A stretch of 64,000 nucleotides of DNA. Origin: Marisa cornuarietis. Its lineage: Eukaryota > Mollusca > Gastropoda > Architaenioglossa > Ampullariidae. The first letter of the stretch is position 1. Every line of letters starts with the position of its first letter. The position numbers were made by a program, and so were the translations under genes. The notes below the pieces were generated by a model that made no database searches, was not told the DNA's origin, and was given only the letters and a program-made list of their open reading frames with translations. The stretch spans positions 3,749,001-3,813,000 of the forward strand of contig SMMW01000056.1 of NCBI GenBank assembly GCA_004794655.1, read 5' to 3'. Positions 37,140 to 50,492 of this stretch are shown piece after piece.

Positions 37140-38070
37140 TTACCTCACTTTTCGGCCCAGACTTTTCAAACTATCCAACCCTTCTTCTTAGAAATATATA
37201 CTGTATATATATATATATGGTCAAACTAGTCAAGTACAAACTCTACACCCACGTCTTTCAGAAATACCTTGAATAACTAGGTTTATCCGTTTAGTGTCAG
37301 AAACACCTTGAGCAGCCAGCTAACTCTCCCGTTCGGAGTTAGAAATACCTTGACTAACCATGCAGCTAACTCTCCGTTCACTTCCTGTCTCCTCATCATC
37401 AACACTGTCGTGCTCACCACAGTCTAGTTCCTATGCTGCTGCTGTTTAATTATGATAGTTAATTGCGTGCTTCCTTGTATTGTGTGAACTGTTGGTTCAC
37501 CTTCACACCGAAAAATTATGATAATTGTTATTAGTGGTGGTGGGGGTTGGTGGTGGTGGTGGTGGTGGTGGTAGGTTTTTGGTGTTGCTGCTGTTAGAGG
37601 TTAAAGAGTCTAAACAGAGACGGTCCGTGCTGAAGAGGTCTAAAGCATTACTAGTGCACAGAGACATCATCGTACAATGTTACAAGAAACAAAAAACAAA
37701 CCCCAGAAAAATCTGAGAGTGATCCACAACACGATTTTTAAGCTGAATGACATTTTCAGGCGGTGAGAGCGAGAGAGGTAGCAGTCAGTGAGTAGCTATT
37801 GGAGGGTTGAGCAGGTCTACGTTTAGAGGAAGAATGTTTCTTTAGGTGTCGATCACTAGGATTCATTTTTTCTATTTTTGAAGAAGGACATTGAAGAACA
37901 GAGGTAGCGTGTGAAAGCAAGTAATAAACATATATTGTATCCACCACCCCCTCCCCACCCACAAGTTTCAGAATTTCAGCGAGATATCACCACATTCAGA
38001 ACATTTAAGCTCTTAAAAACGAAACACAAGAAATTTGTGAAAATTTCCTGACCTATTGACAATTTCTATG

Positions 38071-38118
<48 letters not shown>

Positions 38119-38906
38119 AACACGCACAAATGCACACAAAAAGAGAGAAACATTCTCATTTATTACTTTATTTAAAGCAGGTGGCTTGTCTATGTAAGGT
38201 GTGAAGGGAGACACATGTCCAGTAGACGGATACCATATGACAGACATATCATCTCTATCATTGACTGGCTACAGATCACATCAGCTCTTGTGTGTCGTCT
38301 AAAGTCTCACCCGAGTAAAACGTTGAAGTTGCTGCCACCTTCATAGGACTCGCATTAATATAGTAAAGAATTTCTTTTTAGAAAAGTTTAGCTGAATAGA
38401 ACTTAATTCAAACTACTAAAGAGCAAAACCTAAGGTGACAACTGCGATGTTGAAAGGCTTGAACCTTATGAACACAACATACTTTTTCGGTAGTTTCTGC
38501 GAATTAGTGGCATAAGAATTAAAGCCTAACCCGATTACTGAGCGAAAATCGTTGGAAACAGAGCACAAAGTATCACAAAACATATTCCGGTGGTATTTTA
38601 TGACAAAGAGGCATGAGAGATTTTATATTAACATTTTTCTCTTACGCACACCTGGATTTGTCGATAAAACAGGAAGTGACGAAACGAAAGTATTTATAAA
38701 AACAGAGCCGTCTGCACGAGCTGAAGTCGAAGAGAAAAGATGCAATCCTCGGTAAAAGAAAACTGACCAGGACACATTGTGCTGAGTGCTTACTATACGA
38801 CAGCACGAGATGTTAACACCAACTACGACTGCTGGTAGATCAACATCAGATATACAACATCGACAGTTTCTACACCGTCTGGTCTGCAAGTAACATGGTG
38901 TGACAG
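37140..38906. other. No gene seen; (AC)n at 38078-38117
   Basis: Imperfect repeats around AGAAATACCTTGA at about 37259-37370, a GGT-rich tract at 37535-37575 and one AC microsatellite. Confidence 0.45.
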
Positions 38907-39298
38907 TCACCAACACATCATCAGTCCTATCTTTATCAGCATAATGCTAACAACAACTAACAGTGTGAGGGCAACATTGATGTGTGTGATCGAAACAGCT
39001 AAAAAAAAAAAAGAAAATGAATTTGAGGGTGATAACGTATAAAGAGCTTAAACGGGAACACGTGCGAGTATCAATAAATAGAAAATTTTGCATGCAGCTA
39101 AATGAGGAAGAAATAAGTTTTGACATCGATAAACATGTTTCAAACTATCATTATATTTTTAATTGTAAAACAATTCTTACCAGCAGTCAGTTGTAATCGA
39201 TAACCCCAGGCATCCTGTAAACGACCCACAGCTACTTCAGGCTCGAGTGTCCGAGGGCCTGCGAGGTTCCTTCTTGAAACTTGACTGTCAATGTCCAT
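38907..39298 (-). CDS. Possible small single-pass membrane protein, 69 residues, two exons
   Basis: I do not recognise this protein. Exon 1 (39298-39181) begins at an ATG that follows an in-frame TAA two codons upstream. It encodes 39 residues that are mostly polar, including a Trp-Gly-Tyr, and ends at a good donor (GTAAGA). Exon 2 (38998-38907) starts after a long T-tract ending in AG. In the matching phase 1 it encodes about 30 residues, of which roughly 20 form a strongly hydrophobic helix, followed by MMCW and a stop. The model sits between receptor genes C and D on the same strand. A phase-1 junction leading into a membrane-helix exon is the pattern of genes A-C, so it could be a relic or relative lacking the cysteine exon. 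It could also be a chance combination; there is no homology support. Confidence 0.33.
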
Positions 39299-39404
39299 GT
39301 ATTATATTTGTGTTACTTGAAGGTTTGCTCTCGCAACATTGTATTCAGTTAAGCACAAGTCAGGACTGTGTCCCTGAAGAAATATGTGAACTACTCTGCG
39401 CCGT

Positions 39405-39455
39405 AATTTTGAAGCGTGTGAAGCGCCTTGAGCTTGCTCATAGGGCAGGAATAAG

Positions 39456-39490
<35 letters not shown>

Positions 39491-39510
39491 CATTATTATT
39501 ATTATTTCTG
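39405..39510 (+). mobile_element. LINE 3' tail fragment with (TTA)n
   Basis: GTGTGAAGCGCCTTGAGC followed by ATAAGTTTATTATT repeats is the L2/CR1-type 3' end. It lies about 110 bp upstream of the ATG of the small membrane-protein model. Confidence 0.5.
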
Positions 39511-39775
39511 ATTTACTCTCTCCCGATGTATATATATTTCTTTTACTAATTAAAAGCAATCTGTCGCCCAGAAAAAGTCACATAGATGGCCGTCATAACT
39601 GGGATGGGGTGAATGCACATTTTATAAAAAGATTATTGTATTTTAGACCGACATCACATAATATCAAATATTTAGATGTAACGGGGAAAAAACATTAGCT
39701 GCGTTCAGCAGACACACGGGAGGAGGTAGAAAAAAAACTCGGGGCACTCATTCCTTGTCACCAGATGTTTTCAAC

Positions 39776-39781
39776 TTTATT
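39776..39781 (-). terminator. Candidate polyadenylation signal of gene D
   Basis: AATAAA on the minus strand, about 220 bp beyond the stop codon of gene D. It would give a short 3' untranslated region. Confidence 0.5.
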
Positions 39782-39999
39782 TCAATATACCCAACGTTGA
39801 CCACGTGACGTCGTTTCTACTGAGGTTCTAAAAAAGGGGGACGATTGTTAAATTTCAACTTCTGTTTCAATCAAACTTTGTGAATAATCAAACATCTGTC
39901 AGGGACCATAGATAATCTAAACATAAATATAGACACTGTCAGTAAGTATAGGTAATTGAAAATACAGATGTTGATCTGTTTGAGGTATTCTTTGATGAT

Positions 40000-42900
40000 T
40001 TATGTAGGACAGTATTTTGCGCTAAAGGAATCTTGGATTCTATTGAAACTACTTTCTAGTTTTCTTCCTGATGTCAACATCTCGCGCTTCACGCGCTGCA
40101 TCATTCGCTCCTCTTGCACGCGCCTTCTGCGCTCCAGGAGCAGGTTAACGGTGTACAGAAAGGGGTTCAGAGCAGAGTTGATGGGAAGGACAAAGATGGC
40201 CATGGCCACGTTGACTTCGTCTGATACTGCTTCGCCATGGGATGCCATCACACCGAGAAGACCGATGGGAAACCAGCAGAGAAAGTTACTCGCTGCTACA
40301 GAAATGAGACGACGAGCGACGGTCAGGTCCTTGCTCTTCTTGGAAGTGTCGCAGGCCGACATGCTGTTGGCACGGACTGACCAGAAGATGAAGACCTGAC
40401 CCAGGGCGATCAGAAGGAAAAGGACCAAGTTTAAAACAATGATGACTCCAAAGGAGTAGCCTCGACCGGGGAAGTCGCTTCTTGTGATGGGAAGTGGAAT
40501 GCAAATCCCTGTCTGACTGTAAAACTGCCAGTGGGACGTGGCTGGCAACAATGGGACTGCAGCAATGAGGATACCAACCAACCAAGATATCGTGCAAGCT
40601 GCAATCGCAGAACGCTTGCGAAAATGCACTCGGCGGAAAGGAAAATGCAGGACCAAGAAGCGATCCAAGGTAATGAGGCAAATAAGAATTGCCGACACCT
40701 CTCGGGACACCATCGACAGGAAGCCGGCAAACTTGCACGCTGCACTAGTTTTCCATTCTTCGTCCTTCCACAGGTATGAACCCAAGTAAAGTCGATCCGC
40801 TACGCCTACGATGGCTAGGTACACGCCCATCAGCGTGTCGGACAGAGCCAGGTTGGTGACAAACACATCAAAGCCAAGAATGACGGTCCTTCTATGGAAG
40901 AACAATCGGTAGACCGTGCTGGCGATGTTCCCCACCAAGGACAGGCCAGCAGCGGCGGACAGGAACGTGCGGTAGATGTCTGAACGCAGCAAGGCATCAC
41001 ACGACGACAGGTCGTCCGTTGGAGCGCGGCAGTTGAGGACGTTGAACCCCAGCGGCAGCGTCACTGGGCAGCACACTTTGTAGTTGTCAGCATCGATGCT
41101 CGCTAAGTCTTGCAGACCCTCGAACATTTTGTGAGGAAACACGGTCAACGGGCAGCCTCGCATGTCGAGGGTTTGCAACTTCGTGAACCTCGTGAAGCCC
41201 TCACCCAAAATTCGCCTCACTCCAGCACCGGACATGTTCAAGACCTGCAGACCCGGAAACAGATGGTGGAATCTGTTTGTGTCCATATCATCTAAGATCA
41301 CCTTTGAGACGTCCAGCGAGATCACCGATGACAAAGGAATGAGGCGAGAAATATCGCCTTGAAAGAAAGACGAGAGAGGATTGCTGGCCAAGGTGATTTC
41401 TTGAAGGTTCCCCAGCCTCTCAAAGTCCTGAACCACCAAACCAGTCAATAGGTTATCACTAAGGTCAAGGCTGCGTAGGTTAAGAAGCGAGAACTGGCTC
41501 AGAGCTGTGAGGTGACAGGAAGCCAGACTCAGGTGAATCAAAAGTGTATTATTCTCCAGGTCGGTGGGAGTCATGCCGCTACCTCGAGCCTCGAGAAATC
41601 TCAGACTGGGAAAGTTCGTGGCATTAAAGGGTCGAGAGCAGAAGAAGGCGAGGCCGTGACACACACAGGGGTCAGGACAGGTGAGGTCACACAGCAGCTC
41701 ATCATCGTGCTGCGGACACTGGTAGAGGCCGTCACACAGGTGGGTGGGATGGACACACACACGGGAGTTGCGGCAGCGGTAGAAGCCGGGACACGTGTAG
41801 CTGTCACACGCCGCCTCGTCCCCGTGACCAGGACAGTCGTACAGCCCGTTACAGCGGAGGAAGACGGGCAGACAGTAGGTGACGTCAGACTGCGGGCACC
41901 GGAAGTGAGTCTCTTCACAGGTCACGTGTTCATCTCCGCCCTTTGCTGAGGCGACGGCTTGCAGAGTTAGCTGGCCCTTGGCGTTTAGCCTGATAACAGC
42001 TGACTCAGGGGGCAAGTTCAGGTTTTGATTGTCGGTTGTCTGCGTGCACCTGGTGCACCTCTCGTCCACGCCGTTGAGACATTGCTCCAGGCCATCGCAC
42101 TGTTGGTTCCAGGGCAAGCACTGCAACGGTTGTCACGATTTACCAGGTGTGCACATTCTAAAAGACACGTGAAAGTACACGCTACACACATAGCTACACA
42201 TTCTCAAGTAATTGACAAAACACATCTACCTTCTACACACATTGTCGATCTCTGACAGTCACGACTATGTACTGTCTTTTGTTGCACAGTGTTCGATACT
42301 CACGAATGACAGAGAAAGGAAAAAGATGCCAGAGATGAGATCTAGGGGAAGACCACCCAATCTTCACTGTATTTGCTGACCCCAGTACACAATGTTTTAA
42401 ATGGCTGATTGGCTAAAAATCTCAAAATCTGAGCTCAGCCCTTACCTGTCCATTGCCGCAGTCGAAGGGGCTGCTGAAGGTGCAGGGTGCAAACTGACAG
42501 AAGGCCTCGTCGCTGCTGTCCTTGCAGTCGGCGCGGTGGTCGCACACCAGAGTGTACGGCACGTGCTCCCCGCCGCTAGCGCACTCAAAAGATGGCGGCA
42601 AGGGGGTGACGGGGGAGTCGCACGTTGCCGAACCGTGGCCTTGACCCCAGCAGGCGCTGACGGGGTCACAGGTCAGGAAGGTGTGGGTGATGTGATGGGC
42701 GGGGCACTGCGTGAAGCGCGCTGGCAGCGCCCTCCAGGAATAAGCCGAAGGGGAGACGATTGCCGGAACCTGCTCTTGGAAAATGGACCTTTTGCTGTGC
42801 GCTAGTTCTTTCTCACATAGGAACTGATGACTCAGAATGTCGAGCGGCTGTGGGATTTTCTCGCAGCTGGACATGGTGAAGTTGTTGCTGGCGCGCGGAT

Positions 42901-45900
42901 ACCACTTGCCACATGGGGCGGAGGATGTCAACATGCTGCTGTCGGCGTTGTGTGCGATGGACCGGTCACTCCAGTAGTAGGCACCCCGATACCTGTATGT
43001 GTTACACAGAGAGAGAGAGAGAGAGGATGAATTGATCAGTAAAACAGGTTTATAAGGCTACCTCTCTAGGAGGTGGGATGCTGCAGGCTGAAGCCTTTGT
43101 CATGAAGCAGAAGTACCGCTACCTCAGTGTTAATGTCAGATCAGAAGTGTACAGCAGTCCCATCATTACAATTGGCGCAGACCGCGGAGGTTTGCAGATG
43201 ATGTAGAGCAGGGGTGGGGAACCTGCCAAGGGGCTTTCAGATAATTGGGGAAGCGGATGGCCAAGTGGTTAGAGCGCTGGCGTCCGAACCGAGAGCGCGC
43301 TGGTTCAATTCCCGAAAAGCGCAACAAACTTCCCCCAGTCGACCCAGCTTGCGGGAATGGGTACCTGACTCCATAGAGGGTTGGGAAAGGTAAGGCAGCG
43401 AGGGAGAGGAGATTGGCACCACCCTCATGTAAAAGCTGGCCCCGAGAAAAGTGGGGTCTCTAACACCTCACTCCCCAACCACCTGAAAAGGTTATGGGAT
43501 GACCTTTACCTTACTTTGTAAGTTAATGATAATATCCTTCGCGGGGCCATAGACATACATCATCTTAAAAATTAGTCGCTCAACATTTGTTTTTTTCATC
43601 ATCGCCAAAAACCAGGCACACAGGTTTGCCTTTGTCTTCAAAAAAAATTTTATACACTTAATCGTGAAAAGACTGACACTTTGCATCATTTTTTTCTTTT
43701 CTTTGTAGTCGCCGCTTGTAGGATGTCCCAAGATCTCATTGCATCTCGTTTCACAATCACTGGATCGCAGTAGTTTCCTCTCAGTCTAACATATTTGTAA
43801 CAGGTATCCTCCCACCTGTGTGGTACAGACTGTCCTCGGAGTCACCGCAAAACAAGCATACCTGTCTGTCTCGTCATGTGATGTACTCACCTGGTTATTT
43901 TTCTCTCTTTTTATCTCGTAATGATCGTTGCTTGCCCCTCAGAGTTTATATTATTCCTTGATATAAAATTATTATGGTATAAAAGCTCCTAGATTTAATG
44001 ATTTTCGAATACCGTCTGCGGATGCTTTGTGGGGCCGGATCCCACCCCCTGATGTAGAGGCTCGTTTTCTTCGAACTAGCCACAATACTGGCTACAGAGG
44101 GCAGGTGAGGGCTGTAGGTACTCAGAAGAGGTAAAGCAGCCATGGGGGGTAGGGATGATCCGCTGCTTAATGATTACGCCCCCTGGTGACTACAGGTCTC
44201 GACCTCGGAGCAAAACTTTCGGCATGTTACTTGGAAACTCCTCTTATTTACTATCCATAGGATACGGGTACCTGACTTATCAGAGGGTAACAAGGTGAGA
44301 GAAGAAAGAGGTTTGACTCTAGACACGGCCAACCACGAGATTCAACGAGTATTACTTGACCTTTGAACCCCTATGAATGTTTACAAGACTCACATGTATG
44401 GCAGAGCTGTGCCGGCCCGCAGTCCAACATACAGATAGAGCCGTTTTGATAGCTGCACCTCGAACAAGTCCCTGATGGCCGCCACCCTCTGGGGGGTGTT
44501 GACGACGGCGAGTTTCAGGCCCAGGGACAGGCAGTACCTGTTGGCTTGGTCCCAGCTTTTTGTTTTGTCCCTGACATAGAGGAAACAGCCGTCCGCCATC
44601 GCCAGTGAGCCCACGCCGCAGTCGTTGCTGGTGTAGGGGCACACAGCCTCATCCTCGCCGCCCAAGCACTCCGAGTTGACATTACACGGGAAGTGCTGGT
44701 GGAAGGGTGTCCAGTCGGGTACCGCCGAGCAGTTCCATCTGCCGTTTGGCAGCTTCTGGGGCAGGGTGGCACGAGGGTGAAGGGAGAACTGCACCCGGAA
44801 GGATGTCAGCTTCGTGGTGGACAGGAAGTGGAAGACGAGAGAGCTGGTGTGATACACTGCTGGGAGGAAGGATTCAGTCTCGCAGATTCTGTTCGCCAAG
44901 TGCCCGGATGTGTTGCCGTCCAGGTGAATGTCCAGACGCTTGAGGTTGCATCTGGAAGTAAATTCGCTGATTGTGTTGCCCGAGAAGCTGATCATTGCAG
45001 AGTGATCAGGCGGAACTGGCAGCTCCAGCCAGCTGTCCATGTTTGTTCGAAAGTCTACCGTGTCTCGGCCAAACCCTGGTGTTTGTATGTAACCTGAAAT
45101 GGGGCAGAAATTCAATCTAAAGACCATAAGAATAAAAATATTGTTAAGGTATAAAATTGTTCAATCATTCATTCACTGATTTTCCTCCAAACTCAGACAG
45201 ACTGACAGATAGGCACACGCTAGCACACAGTTACACATGCATGAACAGCCTGCCTTGAGATTCTTGTGTTGCTGACTTCCATGTTCCTTACCTGATGATA
45301 AGGAGGTAAAAATGGCTTCCAGTTGTGGCCGGCTGGCAACAAGCAGGCTCGTGTAGCGGAAGCGCAGGAACATGGCCTCCGACCCCGATGCCATGTTTGA
45401 CGAGAGATGGATGGTCAGGGAGCTGGACAAGCTGAAGACATCAGGAACAAGGTACATCGTGCACGTCCAAGAGACGAGCTCGTGCCCAGGACTACCTCCA
45501 GTGTCCACGATGCGCACCTTGAGGTTGGAGCAGAACGTGGTGTCCTGCATCATGTCGCGCACCTGTACAACCATGCCCACCGGAACTTGCACCTTTATTG
45601 TGCAGGTGGACATCGAGGGCATCTGGGCGGCTTGTAAGCTGGAGACTTGGAAAACGAAAACTATCTCTTCTTCCGTTGACGACAGAGATCCATTTTGCAG
45701 GAGGCATTTCATGATCTCCTCCGTGCCAAAAGTGACAAATTTTCTTGAACCGTTGGCCGTGCTGTCAACACCATTTGCAAGGACCACAGCGCCCCCTAGG
45801 GGTTGTAGCATAGAGGGCGCGGAGGACTCGTTATCGTTAAAAGTACCCGGCGGCTTCTCGTCAGGTAGAACGAGTGGTGTACCTTCACCGACATCGACTG

Positions 45901-46762
45901 AGCGACTTTGACTGATGCTAGTGCCTCCTGCATCACCCTGGGAGGAAGCCAGGCTAAGCAGTGAGCTAGTATAATCGTCTTCATCGTTACTGATAACTGC
46001 ATTTAAGATAACAGCTTCATCTTCCTTATAACCAGTCTCATCTACGCTGACATCATCGTACACGTCTTCGCTAGTATCATCCACGCTAACACTCTTACCA
46101 TCATCGTCACTGATCATCGTGTCTGGGCTTTTAGTGGTACCTTCAGTTAGATAATTGTTTTTAGTGGTGCCTTTAGTTATATAATCGTTTTTAGTGGTGG
46201 CTATAGCAAAATAATCAGTGTTAGTGGTGCCTTTAGTTATATAATCGTTTTTAGTGGTGGCTATAGCAAAATAATCAGTGTTAGTGGTGCCTTTAGTGGG
46301 ATTACCGTTGTCGATTTCAATGATACTCGCGGCAGACGATAATCTTAAGCTAGAGATGTCATTGGCTTTGGTAGTGTTCTCTATGACAGAATCCGTGTTG
46401 TCTGTACTTGCTGTACCCTTAATTATATCGAAACTAGAACTGGAGGTTCCGGTGGCACCGTCTCCTGTTGCTAGGTTCCTCACGCTTGTGGTGTCTGTAG
46501 CAACCATGAGGTTAGACCTACCCTTCTCTAGCGGGGTGTTATCAAAGTCACTGAAGATGAACAATTCATTATCTGTGTCCTCTGGCAAAGTAGCTTGGAT
46601 CAAAAAAGTATTTTTCGCAGGGGCTGTGGTGGAACCGTAAAGGTGTCTTGAAGCAATGATGTCACCAACCGTGGCTGACACCAGAAGACAAGATGAGAGA
46701 AGACCACCAAGAGTCATCTGCCAGCAAGTCAAGCAGCAATGGTTTGACGATACTACCCTCAT
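40000..46762 (-). CDS. GRL101-type receptor: CUB-like, CUB, LDLa, C-type-lectin-like, LDLa, LRR and 7TM (gene D)
   Basis: Four exons, 46762-45292, 45093-44394, 42992-42446 and 42120-40000, join in frame (intron phases 1, 2, 0) to about 1612 residues. Exon 1 encodes a signal sequence, a long Thr/Ser/Asp-rich stalk with a duplicated segment, and a CUB-like domain (about 390-485). Exon 2 adds a CUB domain, a degenerate LDLa and the first half of a C-type-lectin fold; exon 3 completes the lectin fold and adds an LDLa. One LDLa is split across the exon 3/4 junction. Exon 4 carries two more LDLa repeats (about 977-1050), LRRs (about 1080-1265), a CC hinge and seven helices (about 1287-1560) with DRF in place of DRY and NPFLY. 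EPN and WND lectin motifs are absent, so calcium-dependent sugar binding is doubtful. The 7TM resembles relaxin/LGR receptors and Lymnaea GRL101. The start may instead be 46717 or an upstream Met. The ligand is unknown. Confidence 0.85.
43249..43513 (+). mobile_element. tRNA-derived SINE, family 1, inserted 5' of exon 3 of receptor gene D
   Basis: Full-length copy with a clear A box (TGGCCAAGTGGTTAGAGCGC) and B box (GGTTCAATTCC). It lies within intron 2 of gene D, antisense to that gene. A short related piece (GGGTACCTGACTTATCAGAGGG) is at 44267-44288 in the same intron. Confidence 0.8.
46174..46292 (-). repeat. In-frame duplication in the Ser/Thr-rich stalk of gene D
   Basis: A 60-bp unit encoding about KGTTNTDYFAIATTKNDYIT occurs twice in tandem, with partial copies (KGTTKNNYLTEGTT) continuing towards the C-terminal side. 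The period keeps the frame, and the repeats lengthen a probably O-glycosylated stalk. Confidence 0.85.
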
Positions 46763-48100
46763 TTCTTTATTTCTTTTGCAAAATTGAAACATATTTCGGA
46801 AAACTAATCGCATTCGCACACTAGCGGACACACCTGACTGGATTGGTGAGAATCTTATTCCGGCCCTTGTTTTATACACCTTCACACAGGGTGGACATTT
46901 CACTGTCAGAAATTAATCCACCTTTCCTCATTCATTATGCAAGCATCACCTGTACTCTCGTTACCACTGACCTTCTGCTCAGCCATCTTGCTCCGGCTGC
47001 CTCCTGGTGGCGAGGGCGAAAATATCACACTGCCTGACCGTGGGACGAGGAATATAGTTTCGATAAAAACACTAATTGCGAATCTTGAACAAACAGCAGT
47101 CGACAAAATGTCTTGTTGGTTCATTATCCTGATTAACTGGTGCAAACAAATTTTTAAAACAAGCGGCCGATCGCATTAGTGCATGTAGATATGAGCGTTT
47201 GTCGATGTGTGTTTCTGTAAGTGTGTGCGTGTGTGTACGTGCGTGCGTGTGTGTGTGTGTTTTTTTCGCCTTGTCATCACAAAAATCAAATCATGAGAGA
47301 GTCTTGTCGCCTTCACTTTCACGACAGTCCTATTTATTTGGTCATCATCTGTTTATTAACATTTTACTGCAATAAAGATCACGTGCTTGACTAAATAATT
47401 CGATGTCAAACGTCAAACAAAAGCTAGGTCCTACACTAATATGCACAGCTAATGGACTGGAAATAGTGTTGGTCTTGTGTCATCTAGAGGATGTTGGACA
47501 GAATGAGAGCAGGATGAAGCAGTTACTGAATGACTTTGGCAAAGTTTTTCTGTCGACTTGTCGCTGTATACTCTCCAACAACATTATTGGCTGCTACTGT
47601 TTGTTCTCCTGTTAGTCTTATTGTTTCCATGTTACTCATGTTTTTCCGTCTTTATGACAAGGTGAGTGAGTGAGTGAGTGAGTGAGTGAGAGAAAGAATG
47701 TGTGTGTGTGTGTGTGTGTGTTTAGAGAGAAGGGTAGGGAAAGAAAGTTCCAGAAAAAGAGGAGGACAAACATCTACTAATGATATTAGTCTAAGAGGTT
47801 TGTAGAAATCTCCATTGTCCTTATTAACATTGATTTGACAATATCAGTTGTGCTTGCAATGCCCTCTTGAAAGAAACGAGCGCCACAGTAAACTTTGCTA
47901 GCGGCTCTTACGTTTCTGTTTGCTCTTACGCGTCGAGTGCGCGCGCACACACACGAGCACGCCCGCCGGCACAGCTGCACGCATAAAAAGCTCGAGCAGT
48001 TTCTGTGTTGACCAGCCTTCATCCAGAGCGATGTCAACATCGCCCCGATATAAAGGTTGGTTTAATAACTGAGATGATATCGACATCAAAGAACGTGTCG
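46763..48100. other. Upstream region of gene D; no gene seen
   Basis: Includes a (TGAG)n tract at 47661-47693 and TG runs near 47230-47260 and 47699-47720. No distinct promoter motif stood out. Confidence 0.4.
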
Positions 48101-50045
48101 TGACACTGTCAGACACATATAGCTAGTGACAGTGTCAGACAGCTAGTGACACTGTCAGACACATACAGCTAGTGACAGTGTCAGACACATCGCTAGGAAC
48201 ACAATAAGACACATAGTGAGACTGTCAGACACAGCTAGTGACACTGCCAGACACATAGCTAGTGACACAGCCAGACAAATAGCTAGTGACACGGTACAAC
48301 ACATAGCTAGTGACACTGTCAGACACATAGCTAGTGACACTGTCAGACATAGCTAGTGACACTGCCAGACACACAACTAGTGAGGCTGTCAGACACACAG
48401 CTAGTGACACGATCAGCCATAGCTAGTGACACTGTCAGACACATAGCTAGTAACACTGTCAAACACATATAGCTAGTGACAGTGTCAGACACATAGCTAG
48501 TGACACCGTCAGACACATAGCTAGTGACAGTGTCAGACACATAGCTAGTGACACCGTCAGACACATAGCTAGTGACCCGATCAGACACAGCTAGCGACAC
48601 TGTCAGACATAGCTAGTAAGACTGTCAGACACACAGCTAGTGAGACTGTCAGACACACAACTAGTGACACGATCAGACATAGCTAGTGACTCTGTCAGAC
48701 ACAGCTAGTAACACTGTCAGAGACATAGCTAGTGACACGATCAGACACATATAGCTAGTGACAGTGTCAAACACATAGCTAACAACACCGTCAGACACAT
48801 AGCTAGTGAGTAGTGACACCGTCAGACACAAATCTAGTGGCAATGTCAGACATATAGCTAAAGAGTAGTGACACTTCAAACACATAGCATAGGTAGTGAG
48901 TAGTGACACCGTCAGACACAAATCTAGTGGCAATGTCAGACACATAGTTAAAGAGTAGTGACATTGTCTGACACATAGCTAGTGACACGGTCAGACACAT
49001 AGCTAGTGACACTTTCAGACACACAGCTAGAGAAACTGTCAGACACAGCTAGTGAGACTGTCAAGCACATAGCTAGTGTGTAGTTACACCGTCAGACACA
49101 AATCTAGTGGCAATGTCAGACACATAGCTAAAGAGTAGTGACACTGCCAGACACATAGCAAGGGACAATGTCAGACACATAGCTAGTGACAATGTCAGAA
49201 ACGGCTAGTGAGACTATCACACACATAGCTAGCGACGCTGTCTGACTCATAGCTAGTGACAAGGTCAAACACATAGCTAGTGACACTGCCAGACACAGCT
49301 AGTGAGACTGTCAGACATATAGCTAGTGACACTGTCAGACACATAGCCAGTGACACTGTCAGACACATAGCTAGTGACACTGTCGGGAACACAGCTAGTG
49401 ACACGATCAGACATAGCTAGTGACACTGTCAGACACAGCTAGTGAGACTGTCAGACATTTAGCTAGTGACAATGTCGGACACAGCTAGTGATACTGTCAG
49501 ACACATAGCTAGTGACACAATCAGACACACAGCTAGTGACAGTGTCAGACACACAGCTAGAGACATTGTCAGACACATAGCTAGTGACACGATCAGACAC
49601 ACATCTAGTGACACTGTCAGACACACAGCTAGTGACACTGTCAGACAGACAGCTAGTGACACGATCAGACACACAGCTAGTGACACGATCAGACACATAG
49701 CTAGTGACACTGTCAGACACACAGCTAGTGAAACTGTCAGACACACAGCTAGTGACACTGTCAGACACACAGCTAGTGACACTGTCAGACACACAGCTAG
49801 TGACACGATCAGACACACAGCTAGTGACACTGTCAGACACACAGCTAGTGACACTGTCAGACACACAGCTAGTGACACTGTCAGACACACAGCTAGTGAC
49901 ACTGTCAGACACACAGCTAGTGACACGATCAGACACATAGCTAGTGACACTGTCAGACACACAGCTAGTGAAACTGTCAGACACACAGCTAGTGACACTG
50001 TCAGACACACAGCTAGTAACACTGTCAGACACATAGCTAGTGACA
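48101..50045. repeat. Minisatellite, 24-bp unit, about 80 copies
   Basis: The unit is about ACACAGCTAGTGACACTGTCAGAC. Copies between 48.1 and 49.5 kb are degenerate with insertions; those between 49.5 and 50.04 kb are nearly identical and include a repeated block about 240 bp (10 units) long. Long open frames across it on both strands come from the unit being a multiple of three and are not genes. Confidence 0.93.
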
Positions 50046-50492
50046 GTACAAACGGCGCAGCTCTGGAAACGCTCCTAACTTCACGCCGCCGACGAAACTG
50101 TCAACATGGCGCTTGTAACACCGTCACCCACACGGCGCTGGGAGGGGGGGAGGGGGGAGGGGGATGGCGCTCTAACATTTCCCTTTGACCCTATCGGAGG
50201 AGATTAACAACTGACACACGGTGTGAAAATCATGAATTAACTAAACACAGTTTGTGAAACACACTGACCAGCACACTATTATGATGTTGCGATGTATCGT
50301 CAGTTTTTCTTTCCACAACAGCCGGTCTGCGTGTGTGTGTGTGTGTCAGAGAGAAAGGAGAGAGAGAGGCCGAGGAGGGGAAATTAAAATGTAGTGCCAT
50401 CATCAACATCAAGTGTAAAGTCAGTTGGAAATTTCCGTAAACTGTCATTGTTGTGACGCACGTGAACTGATGATGACATGTAGGTTTCAAGT

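Noticed and set aside
40286..40745. Frames of 104-150 codons overlapping the 7TM exon of gene D
   Set aside because: Shadow frames over a clear receptor exon.
41601..41949. Open frames on both strands over the LDLa segment, repeated at 59568-60035
   Set aside because: They exist twice only because the D and E cassettes are identical; the LDLa frame explains the conservation.
43249..43330. tRNA gene
   Set aside because: A and B boxes are present but the cloverleaf is imperfect and the sequence continues into a SINE body shared by several dispersed copies.
49466..50188. 240-codon open frame on the plus strand, and similar minus-strand frames
   Set aside because: They arise because the 24-bp repeat unit is a multiple of three; the sequence is purely repetitive and has no gene context.
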